In this document: one piece after another, positions 35,468 to 44,464 of the stretch | Layout of the letters: each line of letters opens with the position of its first letter | Numbering within the stretch: position 1 is the first letter of the stretch | Source: Natronosporangium sp035305625 | GTDB taxonomy: Bacteria; Actinomycetota; Actinomycetes; Mycobacteriales; Micromonosporaceae | Direction of reading: 5' to 3' | DNA length: 64,000 nucleotides | Assembly: GCA_963809545.1 (NCBI GenBank) | Contig: CAWEKD010000005.1 | Span: 558,001-622,000 of the forward strand | Notes under the pieces: generated by a model | The model's input: only the letters and a program-made list of their open reading frames with translations | The model's database searches: none | Told to the model about the DNA's origin: nothing | Translations under genes and position numbers: made by a program

Positions 35468-35544
35468 CGCGCCTCCTTCGCCTCGGTGGCGTGCGGCGCG
35501 ACTCGCGCCGCGGCTACCCCCTCACCGACGAGTCGAGGTTACCG

Positions 35545-36222
35545 TTACGCGCTGCTGTTGTCACTGGCCGTCCGACCATCGGAATACCAGCGATACTCGT
35601 CTGCCCACGTGCTGGGATGGCGGGCGACCTGCGCCAGCTTCCGCGCCGTCTCTGCGGTGATCTTCTCTCCGGCCGCCAGCAGCAGCTGGTCAAGCTCCCG
35701 GTAGGAGACCACGAGACAGCCGGCGGGCAGGCCGTGCGCGGACAGCGGTCCAGATCCGACGAACGTCAGCACCGGCACTACCGGCACCTTCGCCCCCACC
35801 GCCGCGGTCAGGGCCTCACTGGCACGCCGCGCCGCCCGGCGCGCCCGGCTGACCAGCGGTGGCCGACGGCCATGGATCTGCACCACATCCCCAGCCATCA
35901 TCACCCGGTGCCGTCCTTGGTCCACTACGGTCACCGCGAACACCCCACCGGGTCCGACCGCGAGGAACCCTTCGTGGTCGCGCTGGCGGCTGCGGCCCCA
36001 GGGCACCACCTGCCACGCCGACCCGAGCTGCGCCAGTCGGTGGCTGGCCCGCTGCTCCGCGGAGGTCAGCCGCGTCGGATTCGACCCACCTCGCCCACCG
36101 AACCACTGCCGGACCCAATCCCGCGGGGAGCGGGGAGCCGGAACCGCTGGGGCTGAGGTGACTGGTAGGGGGGTGGAGGAGAGGGGGGAAGAGGAACGAC
36201 TAGTGGCGGAGTGCACTCTCAT
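35545..36222 (-). CDS. NERD-like domain protein
   Basis: About 225 aa from ATG 36222 (GGAGGT ten bases upstream; a longer start at 36312 is possible). Ser/Pro-rich head of about 45 residues, then a nuclease-related domain: LGSAWQVVPWGRS, EGFLAVGPGGVFAVTVVDQGRHRV, VVQIHGRRPPLV, VPVVPVLTFVGSGPLS and CLVVSYRELDQLL. The NERD fold has distant endonuclease ancestry; whether the catalytic acid/Lys set survives is not certain from reading. No transmembrane segment. Confidence 0.7.
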   Translation of the reverse strand: MRVHSATSRSSSPLSSTPLPVTSAPAVPAPRSPRDWVRQWFGGRGGSNPTRLTSAEQRASHRLAQLGSAWQVVPWGRSRQRDHEGFLAVGPGGVFAVTVVDQGRHRVMMAGDVVQIHGRRPPLVSRARRAARRASEALTAAVGAKVPVVPVLTFVGSGPLSAHGLPAGCLVVSYRELDQLLLAAGEKITAETARKLAQVARHPSTWADEYRWYSDGRTASDNSSA

Positions 36223-36364
36223 CGGGGGTCGACCTCCGTCGGATTGCCGGTTGCCCTCTTCTGATAACGGTACGTGACGGCTACTTTCGGCGTCCATGTG
36301 CTGACTTGTCATTGGTCATGAATGAATAGGCATGAATACGCCGCTCATGCGCGGCTGGTGGCCC

Positions 36365-36370
36365 TACGCT
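36365..36370 (+). promoter_or_regulatory. -10 box TACGCT, leaderless layout
   Basis: TACGCT followed by six bases and GTG 36377; supports that start over the ATG codons at 36332 and 36347. Confidence 0.55.
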
Positions 36371-36376
36371 GATCGC

Positions 36377-37596
36377 GTGGGCCACTACGTCGACACCGAG
36401 GTGGGGCGGCTGCGCACGGTGCTGCTGCACCGGCCGGGCGCGGAGTTGGCCCGACTCACCCCCCGCAACAGCGGGGCGCTGCTGTTCGACGGGATCCCCT
36501 GGGTCGGCCGGGCGCAGGAGGAGCACGACGCGTTCGCCGAAGCGCTGCAGGAGCACCGGGTGGAGGTGCTCTACGTCGAAGACCTGCTGGCGGAGATCCT
36601 CACCCTGGAGGAGGCCCGGGAGGAGCTGACGGCGGCCGCCCTGGCCGACCCGCGCCTCGGGGACACGCTGCGCCAGCGGGTGGCCGCCCACCTGAACTAT
36701 CTGGACCCGGTCGCCCTCGCCGGGGTGCTGATCGCCGGCCTGGGCGCGAGGAGCTGCGACCGGTGGTCGGCTCCGGCGGTCGGCGCGGCGGCCTGGTGTA
36801 CATGCTGATGGACCCCCGCGACTTCATCCTCAACCCGCTGCCCAACCTGCTGTTCACACGCGACTCTTCGGTGTGGATCCGGGATCGGGCGGCGGTGGCC
36901 AGTCTGGCCATGCCCGCTCGGCGCCGAGAAGCAGACGTGATCCGTACGGTGTACCGGCACCATCCTCGGTTCGCCGGTACGGTCCTGCGCACGGAGCCGG
37001 ACTGGGCCTACCTGGAGGGTGGCGACCTGCTGCTGCTGGCGCCGGGGGTGCTGGCAGTGGGGGTGGGTGAACGGACCAGCCCGGCCGGGGCGGAACGCCT
37101 GGCCCACTGGGCGTTCAGAGCAGAGCTGGCGCGGACCGTCCTGGTAGTACCGATTCAGCAGGAACGGGCCACCATGCACCTGGACACGGTCTGCACCATG
37201 GTGGACACCGACGCGATACTGATGTATCCACCTCTGGCCAACTCCCTGACCGCGTACGTGGTCACCCCCGGGCCCGAGCTGAACGGTGACCTGGAGATCA
37301 CCGGGCCGGTACCGTTCCTGGCCGCGGCGGCCGAGGCGATGGGGGTGACGCGCCTGCGCGTCATCGACACCGGGCTGGACCCGGTCACCGCCGAGCGGGA
37401 ACAGTGGGACGACGGCAACAACACCCTGGCGATCGCGCCGGCGCTGTGCGTGGCGTACGAACGGAACGTGGAGACCAACGCCCAACTGGAGCAGGCCGGC
37501 ATCGAAGTGATCCGGGTGCCCGGCTCGGAACTGGGCTCGGGCCGGGGCGGTCCACGGTGCATGTCGTGCCCGCTGGCGCGGGATCCGGTGGGGTGA
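36377..37596 (+). pseudogene. arcA: Arginine deiminase, single frameshift
   Basis: Arginine to citrulline plus ammonia. The first part (MGHYVDTEVGRLRTVLLHRPGAEL and following) runs in one frame to about 36744; the rest (GREELRPVVGSGG, NLLFTRDSSVWI, WAYLEGGDLLLLA, MHLDTVCTMVD, and the catalytic-Cys end GGPRCMSCPL) continues one frame over. Restoring one G in the GGG run at 36742-36744 rejoins them into a normal protein of about 406 aa with every catalytic motif intact. Only this indel breaks it, so a sequencing error is at least as likely as a fresh mutation. No other arginine deiminase pathway genes adjoin. Confidence 0.85.
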
Positions 37597-37664
37597 GCAG
37601 CCCCGGGCCCGGATCGGGAGGCGGCTGGTCATCGGTCCTGGTGGGGTGGGATGAGACCGACGGA

Positions 37665-38543
37665 TCAGCGCAGGGTGAGCTGGCGCCCGATCAGGCCCTG
37701 GCGCGCCCGGCGGACCGCCGGATCCAGGTCCCCTTCGACCGTCAGCGCCTCGGCGTACCGCTTGGCGAACGCGGCCAGCGGCTCCTCCCACTGGTCGGCC
37801 GGCGCCTGGTGAGGCAGATCCCATACCGGCACCAGTCGCCCGGAGGTCCGGAACATCCCGGCGAACTTCGTGTCCGGCCCCAGCTTCAACTCCCCGGCGG
37901 CCCCCAACCGGGCCAGCGCGGTCAGCGCCGTGTCCTCCGGCTCCGGAAGCACCCACCGAATGTGCGCGCGCTGCGGCACCTGGCACCAGTAGGCTCCCCG
38001 AGCCGCGGTCATCCGCACGGTCGGGAAAATGGACTGGTTGGCCCGCTCCAGCGAGGCGGCCACCGCCGGATCATCCGCTTCCCCTTGCAGCCAGAAATCG
38101 AACCCCGCATGCAGGGTGATCTCCAAGGGGCCCTCGACGATCACGTCCGCCAGCCGGGGCCCCTCCCCGGGCGGATGCGGCACCGACACCTCACCCGGCT
38201 CGTCAGTGGCCAACGCGGCCAGGATGGCCGCGGCCACGTCCCGGTTCGGGTCACCGGAGCTGATCTGGCGCTGCAAGCCGATCAGGATCTCGCCGTCGGC
38301 CCGGCGCATCGCCGGTGCGGCCAGCGGCAGGAGCGTCGCCAGCGTCACCACCTGCTCGCCATGCTCCGCCACCAGCTCCGGCCGCAGGGTCAGCGGCGCG
38401 GTCGCGGCCGGTACGAACTCCCGCAGGGCGATCCATTCCGGTTCGTCTGTCAGCCCCTCGAACGGTCGGGGCACGAAGATGTCCCGGGCACGCTTCGGCC
38501 GGTCTGGGCGGGCGGGTCGGGGCGCTTTCCTCCGCTTGCTCAC
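37665..38543 (-). CDS. DUF5926 family protein
   Basis: 292 aa. Basic Lys/Arg/Pro-rich head (MSKRRKAPRPARPDRPKRAR), then the family's conserved IFVPRPFEGL, EWIALREFVPAATAPL and DLPHQAPADQWEEPLAAFA stretches. Widely conserved in actinomycetes; function unknown, cytosolic. GTG start, with TAGGCT eight bases upstream on the minus strand. Confidence 0.85.
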   Translation of the reverse strand: MSKRRKAPRPARPDRPKRARDIFVPRPFEGLTDEPEWIALREFVPAATAPLTLRPELVAEHGEQVVTLATLLPLAAPAMRRADGEILIGLQRQISSGDPNRDVAAAILAALATDEPGEVSVPHPPGEGPRLADVIVEGPLEITLHAGFDFWLQGEADDPAVAASLERANQSIFPTVRMTAARGAYWCQVPQRAHIRWVLPEPEDTALTALARLGAAGELKLGPDTKFAGMFRTSGRLVPVWDLPHQAPADQWEEPLAAFAKRYAEALTVEGDLDPAVRRARQGLIGRQLTLR

Positions 38544-38554
38544 GGTCGGTCAGC

Positions 38555-39001
38555 CTAGCCGAGCGAGTCGGCTACCCGCGCGTCACCGGGGCTCAGTTCG
38601 GCCCACACACTCTGCCCGAGCCCGTCCCGCTCGATGCCCCAGCGCCGCGCCAGCGCCATCACGATCCGCAGACCGCGCCCGTCCACCGCCTCCACTCCGG
38701 CTGGTCGGAGGGTCGGCACCCGGTCGGGGGCCCCACCGTCGGTGACCCGGACGGTCACCACCGGCCGCTGCTGCTCGCTGTACAGCCGCCAGGCCACCCG
38801 GACCACCCCGCCCGGCAGCGGCTCCGCGTGCCGGATCGCGTTCCCGACCAGCTCCGCCAGGACCGCGATGGTGTCGGACAACAGGGTGGGGGACAGGTGG
38901 CAGGCCAGCTCCGTGGCCAACCGGCGCCGGGCCAGCCGAGCTCCCTGGGCGTGATGAGGCACCACCACGCACCAGCTACGTTCGGCCAGAGCCGTCGACA
39001 C
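38555..39001 (-). CDS. ATP-binding anti-sigma-factor-kinase-like protein
   Basis: 148 aa from GTG 39001 (AGGAGG upstream). HATPase_c_2 fold of the RsbW/SpoIIAB type: ARLARRRLATELACHLSP, N-box AVLAELVGNAIRHAEPLPG, and DGRGLRIVMALARRWGIER as the G-box region. Stand-alone ATPase domains like this are abundant in actinomycetes and can phosphorylate anti-anti-sigma partners or simply bind ATP. It overlaps the upstream kinase gene by 26 bases, so the two are co-translated. Confidence 0.88.
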   Translation of the reverse strand: MSTALAERSWCVVVPHHAQGARLARRRLATELACHLSPTLLSDTIAVLAELVGNAIRHAEPLPGGVVRVAWRLYSEQQRPVVTVRVTDGGAPDRVPTLRPAGVEAVDGRGLRIVMALARRWGIERDGLGQSVWAELSPGDARVADSLG

Positions 39002-39746
39002 CTTCCGCCTCCTCCGCCACCGACTGGCGCGCTCCGACCGCCAGGTCGGCCCGTGGCAATCGTACTTCCGCGACAGTACCTCCACTTTCCCGTGGACGTA
39101 AGGACACCCGCCCGTTCTGCCGCTCCACAATCAGTCGTACCAGATATAGCCCAAGCCCCACCCCGGCATGCTCCCGGCGGTCACTGGGGTCCGCCTGCCA
39201 GTACGGGGTGAACGCCTGCTCCACCTGCTCGGGGTCGATCCCGATCCCGCGGTCGGCCACCTGGAACAGCAGATGCTCCTCGTCGGCACCGGCCGACAGC
39301 TCCACCTCGCCCGACGAGTATTTGGTGGCATTGGTCACCAGTTCCGTCACCACCGTGGTCAGCACGTGCCGATTGCCGTACGCCTTCGGCAACACCGGCG
39401 GCAACGACACCCGCAGCCGCGGCCGCAGCTCCCCGCACAGCGCGTCCGTCGCCTCCCGCAACGCCGCCACCAAGTCGAACGGGGCGTGCATCGGCGCCCC
39501 CAACGGGGCGGTGGTGGCCGCGAGAAGCCGGTCGACCAGCCGGGCCAACTCCCCGGCGCGCTGCCCGATCACCCGCACCGCTGCCCGGCGGCCGGCGGGA
39601 TCCAATGCGTCCCAATGCTCGACCAACGTGTCGGCGAACCCCTTGATCACGGTGACGGGGGTGCGCAGCTCGTGGCTGGTGACCGCGATGAACAGCTCTC
39701 GGTCGGCCATCGGCGACCGGTCGTCGGCAGCGGGTACCGGGGGCAT
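38976..39746 (-). CDS. Soluble sensor histidine kinase
   Basis: 256 aa from ATG 39746 (CAGACT-N7 upstream). HisKA domain with phospho-His in FIAVTSHELRTPVTVIKGF at about residue 27, very near the N-terminus, then HATPase boxes TELVTNATKYSS, DRGIGIDPEQVEQAFTPYW and AGVGLGLYLVRLI. There is no transmembrane segment or sensor domain, and no response regulator gene is adjacent; the partner ATPase overlaps its 3' end. It may be a kinase taking its signal from a separate protein. Confidence 0.88.
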   Translation of the reverse strand: MPPVPAADDRSPMADRELFIAVTSHELRTPVTVIKGFADTLVEHWDALDPAGRRAAVRVIGQRAGELARLVDRLLAATTAPLGAPMHAPFDLVAALREATDALCGELRPRLRVSLPPVLPKAYGNRHVLTTVVTELVTNATKYSSGEVELSAGADEEHLLFQVADRGIGIDPEQVEQAFTPYWQADPSDRREHAGVGLGLYLVRLIVERQNGRVSLRPRESGGTVAEVRLPRADLAVGARQSVAEEAEGVDGSGRT

Positions 39747-39834
39747 GACAGACAGTCTGCCAGCCCCAGTCACGCCCGGCGATATGCCATTTGCCGCCGC
39801 TGGCAGCGGTACCGCGGCCGTCACCGCGCCGGGC

Positions 39835-40644
39835 TCATCCCCGGTCGAGCGCCGCCAGCGTCTCGGCCGGATAGTCGGTGATCACACCGTCCACCCCCAT
39901 TCGCCGGACCAGGGCCAGGTCGGTGGGGCAGTTCACCGTCCACACGTACACCTGGTGGCCGGCCTCCCGCAGCGTGGAGAGCACGTTGGGGCGGGACCGG
40001 AGCAACCGGATGCTCGGGCCGGCGATCCGCGTACCAAACGGCAGCCGCCCCAGCCGGGTCCGCGGCAGCAGCAGATCCACCAACTGCACCGTCGGCAGCG
40101 CCGGCGCCCACCTCCGCACGCGGCGCAGCGCCAGCGGTGAGAACGACATCACGGTCACCTGCACCGGCGCCCCGTCGGCCGGATCCACCAACCGGTGCCG
40201 GCGCAGCAGCTCCACCAGCCGCCGCTCCACCAGTCCGCCGTACCGATTGGGATGCTTCGTCTCGATCAGCACCCGCACCGGCCGGCCGGCGTCCCGGACG
40301 GTGTGCAGCAGCCGATCCAAGGTGAGCACCCGGGCTGGACCGGTGCCGCGCCAGGAACCGAAGTCAAGTCGCTCCAGTTCGGCCAGGGTGTGTTCGCTGA
40401 CCAGTCCCCGGCCGTTGCTGGTGCGGTCCAGCCGGCGGTCATGCAGGCAGACCAGGTGGCCGTCCCGTGTGAGTCGTACGTCACACTCCACCCCGTCCGC
40501 CCCGTCGGCCAGCGCCTGCTCGTACGCCGCCAGGGTGTGCTCCGGCAACACCCCGGACGCGCCGCGGTGCGCGAACACCCAGGGACGCTGCCCCGATGCG
40601 CCACCGTGGGTCGCGTGGCCGGGCCTGGTCGGTGTGGGGATCAC
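39835..40644 (-). CDS. Glycerophosphodiester phosphodiesterase family protein
   Basis: 269 aa TIM-barrel GDPD. Catalytic His in FAHRGASGVLPEHTLAAYEQAL, metal-binding Glu/Asp in GADGVECDVRLTRDGHLVCLHD, second His in the same stretch, and Glu in VRVLIETKHP. No signal peptide: cytosolic, releasing glycerol-3-phosphate from phospholipid head groups. GTG start with TAGCCT-N7 upstream. Confidence 0.92.
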   Translation of the reverse strand: MIPTPTRPGHATHGGASGQRPWVFAHRGASGVLPEHTLAAYEQALADGADGVECDVRLTRDGHLVCLHDRRLDRTSNGRGLVSEHTLAELERLDFGSWRGTGPARVLTLDRLLHTVRDAGRPVRVLIETKHPNRYGGLVERRLVELLRRHRLVDPADGAPVQVTVMSFSPLALRRVRRWAPALPTVQLVDLLLPRTRLGRLPFGTRIAGPSIRLLRSRPNVLSTLREAGHQVYVWTVNCPTDLALVRRMGVDGVITDYPAETLAALDRG

Positions 40645-40651
40645 GATCCCC

Positions 40652-40657
40652 AGGCTA
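40652..40657 (-). promoter_or_regulatory. -10 box TAGCCT, leaderless layout
   Basis: On the minus strand TAGCCT is followed by seven bases and GTG 40644. Confidence 0.55.
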
Positions 40658-40707
40658 GCGCCGCGCCCGCCTTCGCCACCTGGGCCGAAACCGGGAAGGT
40701 GACCCTG

Positions 40708-42048
40708 CTAGTCGCCGCCGAGGAATTCCGGATGGGTGATCACGAACTGGGCCATGGTGTCGTTGGCGGCGGCCTGGAACATCGCCACGCTCTCCGGGGT
40801 GAGCTGCTCCGCCGACTGGCCGTTGATCTGGATCGAGTTGTACTCCCCGCCGTTGGTGCGCATCAACACCAGGTCGTCCGGGCGCAGGTTCCGCAGCGTG
40901 AACAGGAAGTCGATCAGCGGGACGTCGTTGGTGTCCACGATCACCGCGTCCCCGGCGGCCTGTAGCAGCGAGTCGAGCTTGTTGAAGTTGGTGACCACGT
41001 CCCGGCTGGCGGCGGTCCGCACCATCGTCATCAGCAGCCGTTGCTGGTTGCGCTGCCGGCCGTAGTCGCCGTCACCGCTCTCCAGGTTCTTCCGCTGCCG
41101 GATGTAGTCCAGCGCCTGCCACCCCATCAGGTGATGGCACCCCACCTCGTACCGGATCGGCTGGTAGTCCCAGATCCCCTGCCGCCGCGCCTGGCTGATC
41201 TTCATGGGTTCGCCGTTGACCAGCACCAGGTGCTCCGACGTGGCCGGGTCCTCGACGCAGTACTCGATCCCGCCCATCGCGTCGATGATCTTCTCGAACC
41301 CCTTGAAGTTGATGATCGCGGCGCCGCTGAACCGCAGCCCGGTCAGATCGTGCAGGATGGACGCCACCAGCTGGGCGCCGCCGCGCCAGTCCTCGCCCTG
41401 CGCACCCTGCTCAAACGCGCCGTTGATCTTGCCGGTGTAATAGGGAAGCTGGATGTAGGTGTCCCGCGGCACCGACAGTAGGTAGGCGGCGTCGTGGGTG
41501 CTCGGCACGTGCAGCACGATGATCGTGTCCGAGCGGACCCCGTCTCCCTGTTCGTCTACTCCGAACAGCAGCAGATTGATCGGGCCGTCCAGCTCGGTGC
41601 CCGGATCCACCGCGGCCCCACCCAGCAGGTCCTCGGTCTCCAGGTCGTACCGGCTCATCAACATGTTGGCGGCCGCGATCGTGCCTCCGCTGCCCAGCAT
41701 CAGCACCGCCCCGAGCACCACCGTGAAGATCGCCCACAGCGGGGTCCGGCGCCGGGGCTGCTCCCTGCGCTTGGTCGCGCCGCTGGTGGCACGCTCCCGG
41801 GCCGTGCCGGAGCGGGACGACCGGGTGGTGGCGGGACGGCTACTACTTCCCGGGGTGGCGGGCCGCTCCCGGCCGGCGGCCGGATCCTGCCGCCCCCGCG
41901 GCCGCGCCGACGCGCTGGCGGTGGCGCGCGCGCTCGCGCTCACGCTGCGGGAACTGCCGTAGACCCCACCGGAGCCACGCTGCCCCCCGCCACCCGCGGC
42001 CCGGCCGTAGACGCGACCAGGTTCAGAGGGGCGGGGGTGACCGGTCAT
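40708..42048 (-). CDS. LytR-CpsA-Psr (LCP) family protein 1
   Basis: 446 aa from ATG 42048 (TAGGAG upstream). Long Ser/Arg/Ala-rich cytoplasmic head to about residue 100, one transmembrane helix (LWAIFTVVLGAVLMLGSGGTI), then the LCP catalytic domain: NLLLFGVDEQGDGVRSDTII, YLLSVPRDTYIQLP and QALDYIRQRK with the conserved Asp and Arg residues. LCP enzymes move undecaprenyl-linked polymers (teichoic acid, arabinogalactan or capsule) onto peptidoglycan. A second LCP gene lies directly upstream. Confidence 0.94.
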   Translation of the reverse strand: MTGHPRPSEPGRVYGRAAGGGGQRGSGGVYGSSRSVSASARATASASARPRGRQDPAAGRERPATPGSSSRPATTRSSRSGTARERATSGATKRREQPRRRTPLWAIFTVVLGAVLMLGSGGTIAAANMLMSRYDLETEDLLGGAAVDPGTELDGPINLLLFGVDEQGDGVRSDTIIVLHVPSTHDAAYLLSVPRDTYIQLPYYTGKINGAFEQGAQGEDWRGGAQLVASILHDLTGLRFSGAAIINFKGFEKIIDAMGGIEYCVEDPATSEHLVLVNGEPMKISQARRQGIWDYQPIRYEVGCHHLMGWQALDYIRQRKNLESGDGDYGRQRNQQRLLMTMVRTAASRDVVTNFNKLDSLLQAAGDAVIVDTNDVPLIDFLFTLRNLRPDDLVLMRTNGGEYNSIQINGQSAEQLTPESVAMFQAAANDTMAQFVITHPEFLGGD

Positions 42049-42205
42049 ACGTACGCTCCTACCAGGGGTGGGTAAGGGGGCACCGGTCAGGGTAGCGCTC
42101 ACCGGCGCCGCGCGTCACTTTAGGCGATCGTTGCCTGGTCGTCACCCCCGCGACCGGGCGGTTTTCCCCGCTCAGCAGCGAATTATCCGGATCGTTACCC
42201 GCTCG

Positions 42206-43327
42206 TCAGGCGCCGCTCAGCCGATCCGGGTGCTCCCGGACCCAGTCGGCCACCCGGTCCTCCCGCACCGCCGCGTACAGCTCGGCCGCGGCCGCGTCGT
42301 CGGAGAGCACCACGCTCTGCCCACCGATGTTGCCGGTCCCGGCGTGCGGGCTGGTCAGGAAGGTCAACCGATCCCCTCGGAGGTGCCGGAACGCCCACCC
42401 GACCCGGATCAGCGAAAAGTCCTCGTCCACGGTCAGAGTGGCGGTGAGGGTGCGCAGAAACGCGTCCAACCGCCGGGGATTGGCGAGCACCTCCCGGCTG
42501 GTCGCCCGGTCCAGCAGCGCCCGGAGGAACTGCTGCTGGTTACGCATCCGGGTGAAGTCGCCATCGGCGAACTGGTACCGCTGCCGGACGTAGTCCAGCG
42601 CCTCCTCCCCGGACAGGTGCTGCCAGCCCTCCTCAAACACCCGTTTGTTCCCGTGGATGGACTGGATGGTCTGTTCGATGTACATGTCGACCCCGCCGAC
42701 CGCATCGGTGACCTCCACGAACCCGGCGAAGTCGAGCAGTACCACGTGGTCGATCCGGACCCCGGTGTACTGCTCCACCGTGTGGACCATCAGCGGCACC
42801 CCACCGAAGGCGGTGGCGGCGTTCAGCTTCGCCTCATGCCCCCCGGCGCTGCCGTCGGGGGTCGGCGGGATCGACACCCACAGATCACGCGGCAGGGAGA
42901 TCAGATACGCCTGCCGGCGGTCGGCGGGCAGGTGCATCAGGATGATGGTGTCGGCCCGCCCCGCCGCCGCCCCGTCCGGATCCCGGGAATCACTCCCCAG
43001 AATCAGGAGGTTCCGGGTGCCCGGCACCGGCTTCTCCGGGCGGGGCAGCGGGACCGTCCCGAACGCGTCGATCCGGGACAGGTTGCGGGACAGCCCGTCC
43101 AGGTAGAACCAGCCGCCGACCGCCACCACGCCGAACAGCATCAACAGCGTCAGCGTCAACGCCAGCAGCCGGCGCGGCCACCGCCGACGCCGCGCCACCA
43201 ACGCGGGCGGAGCCCCCACCGGCGGCGGATACGCGTGGTGTCCCCCCGGGTACTGGGGCGCCGGCACGGGCACCGGCACGGCAGCCCGACCGACGATCCG
43301 GCGCGGGTCTGACGGCGTACTGGTCAC
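42206..43327 (-). CDS. LytR-CpsA-Psr (LCP) family protein 2
   Basis: 373 aa from GTG 43327, set by TACCGT-N6 on the minus strand (longer start at 43354 possible). Pro/Val/Ala-rich head, transmembrane helix LLALTLTLLMLFGVVAVGGWFYL, LCP core NLLILGSDSRDPDG, RADTIILMHLPADRRQAYLISLPRDLWVSIP (conserved Arg and Asp) and EEALDYVRQRYQF. Wall polymer ligase located outside the membrane. Paired with the first LCP gene; tandem LCPs often act on different polymers (known of the family). Confidence 0.94.
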   Translation of the reverse strand: MTSTPSDPRRIVGRAAVPVPVPAPQYPGGHHAYPPPVGAPPALVARRRRWPRRLLALTLTLLMLFGVVAVGGWFYLDGLSRNLSRIDAFGTVPLPRPEKPVPGTRNLLILGSDSRDPDGAAAGRADTIILMHLPADRRQAYLISLPRDLWVSIPPTPDGSAGGHEAKLNAATAFGGVPLMVHTVEQYTGVRIDHVVLLDFAGFVEVTDAVGGVDMYIEQTIQSIHGNKRVFEEGWQHLSGEEALDYVRQRYQFADGDFTRMRNQQQFLRALLDRATSREVLANPRRLDAFLRTLTATLTVDEDFSLIRVGWAFRHLRGDRLTFLTSPHAGTGNIGGQSVVLSDDAAAAELYAAVREDRVADWVREHPDRLSGA

Positions 43328-43392
43328 CCTCTCACGGTAGGCCAGCCGCGCCACCCGGCCGCCTGCGCCAACCCCTGCTCACCCAGGCGATA

Positions 43393-44382
43393 TCAGCCCA
43401 GGCGGCTCCGGAAGTAGTCGATGGTGCGCCGCAGCCCCTCCTCCGGATCCACCTGCGGCTCATACCCCAGCCGGGTCCGCGCCAAGGTGAGATCCGGCCG
43501 GCGCTTCTCGGGATCGTCCGCCCCCCGCTCCGTGAACGTGATCTCCGACCGGCTCCCGGTCAGGGCCACGATCTTCTCCGCGAGCTCCCGCATGGAGATC
43601 TCGTGCTCGGTGCCGCAGTTGATCGGCCCCGGCTCATCCGAGTCCAGCAGCAGCATGATCCCGCGCACCAGGTCGTCGACGTAACAGATCGCCCGGGTCT
43701 GCGCGCCCGTACCGTGCACGGTCAACGGCTCTCCCCGCAGCGCCTGGGCGATGAAGGTGGGGATCGCCCGCCCATCGTCCGGCCGCATCCGGGGACCGAA
43801 CGTGTTGAAGATCCGTACGATCGCGGTGTCCAACCCGTGGGAGCGGCGGTACGCCATGGTGGCCGCCTCGGCGAACCGCTTCGCCTCGTCGTACACGCTG
43901 CGCACCCCGATCGGGTTCACATTGCCCCAGTACGACTCCGGCTGCGGATGCACCAACGGATCCCCATAGGCTTCCGAGGTGGAGGCGAGCAGGAACCGCG
44001 CCCGGTCGACCAGCGCCCGGTCCAGCATGTGCAGCGTCCCGATCGACCCCACCCGCAGGATCTCCAGCGGCAGGGTGGTGAAGTCGGTCGGGCTGGCCGG
44101 GGAGGCCATGTGCAGCACCGCGTCGAACCGGCCCGCCAACGCCGGATGGTGCTCCGGCAAGCCGTCGCAGACGTCGTGTTTGATCAGCGTGAACCGAGGA
44201 TGGTCGGCCAAGTGGGCAACGTTCTCGTCGCTGCCGGTGATGAAATTGTCCAGCGCCACTACCTCGCACCCGCGGTCGATCAACACATCCACCACGTGCG
44301 AGGGCACAAAGCCGGCTCCCCCGCTGACCAGCACACGGTGACCGGCCCCGAATCGGGGGGCGATAACCGGGGCAGTGACCAT
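43393..44382 (-). CDS. NAD-dependent epimerase, UDP-glucuronate decarboxylase-like
   Basis: 329 aa from ATG 44382, which has TATGCT-N7 upstream (44394 is the longer option). Extended SDR: Rossmann motif VLVSGGAGFVPSHV in which the third Gly of GxxGxxG is replaced by Pro, catalytic set STSEAYGDP with Tyr and Lys in SVYDEAKRFAE, and FNTFGPRM, the usual UXS motif. This suits UDP-xylose synthase or a related nucleotide-sugar dehydratase feeding surface polysaccharide. Specificity is inferred. Confidence 0.85.
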   Translation of the reverse strand: MVTAPVIAPRFGAGHRVLVSGGAGFVPSHVVDVLIDRGCEVVALDNFITGSDENVAHLADHPRFTLIKHDVCDGLPEHHPALAGRFDAVLHMASPASPTDFTTLPLEILRVGSIGTLHMLDRALVDRARFLLASTSEAYGDPLVHPQPESYWGNVNPIGVRSVYDEAKRFAEAATMAYRRSHGLDTAIVRIFNTFGPRMRPDDGRAIPTFIAQALRGEPLTVHGTGAQTRAICYVDDLVRGIMLLLDSDEPGPINCGTEHEISMRELAEKIVALTGSRSEITFTERGADDPEKRRPDLTLARTRLGYEPQVDPEEGLRRTIDYFRSRLG

Positions 44383-44464
44383 GGGCGCCAGCATAGCCGC
44401 GAGGGATCGATAGTCGCGGCCGGATCCGGGTCCCCCAGCCGAGCGAAGGCGCGCCAGGGCGAGG

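Noticed and set aside
40708..43327. The two LCP genes as one split gene
   Set aside because: Each has its own transmembrane helix, complete LCP domain and start signal; they are paralogues.
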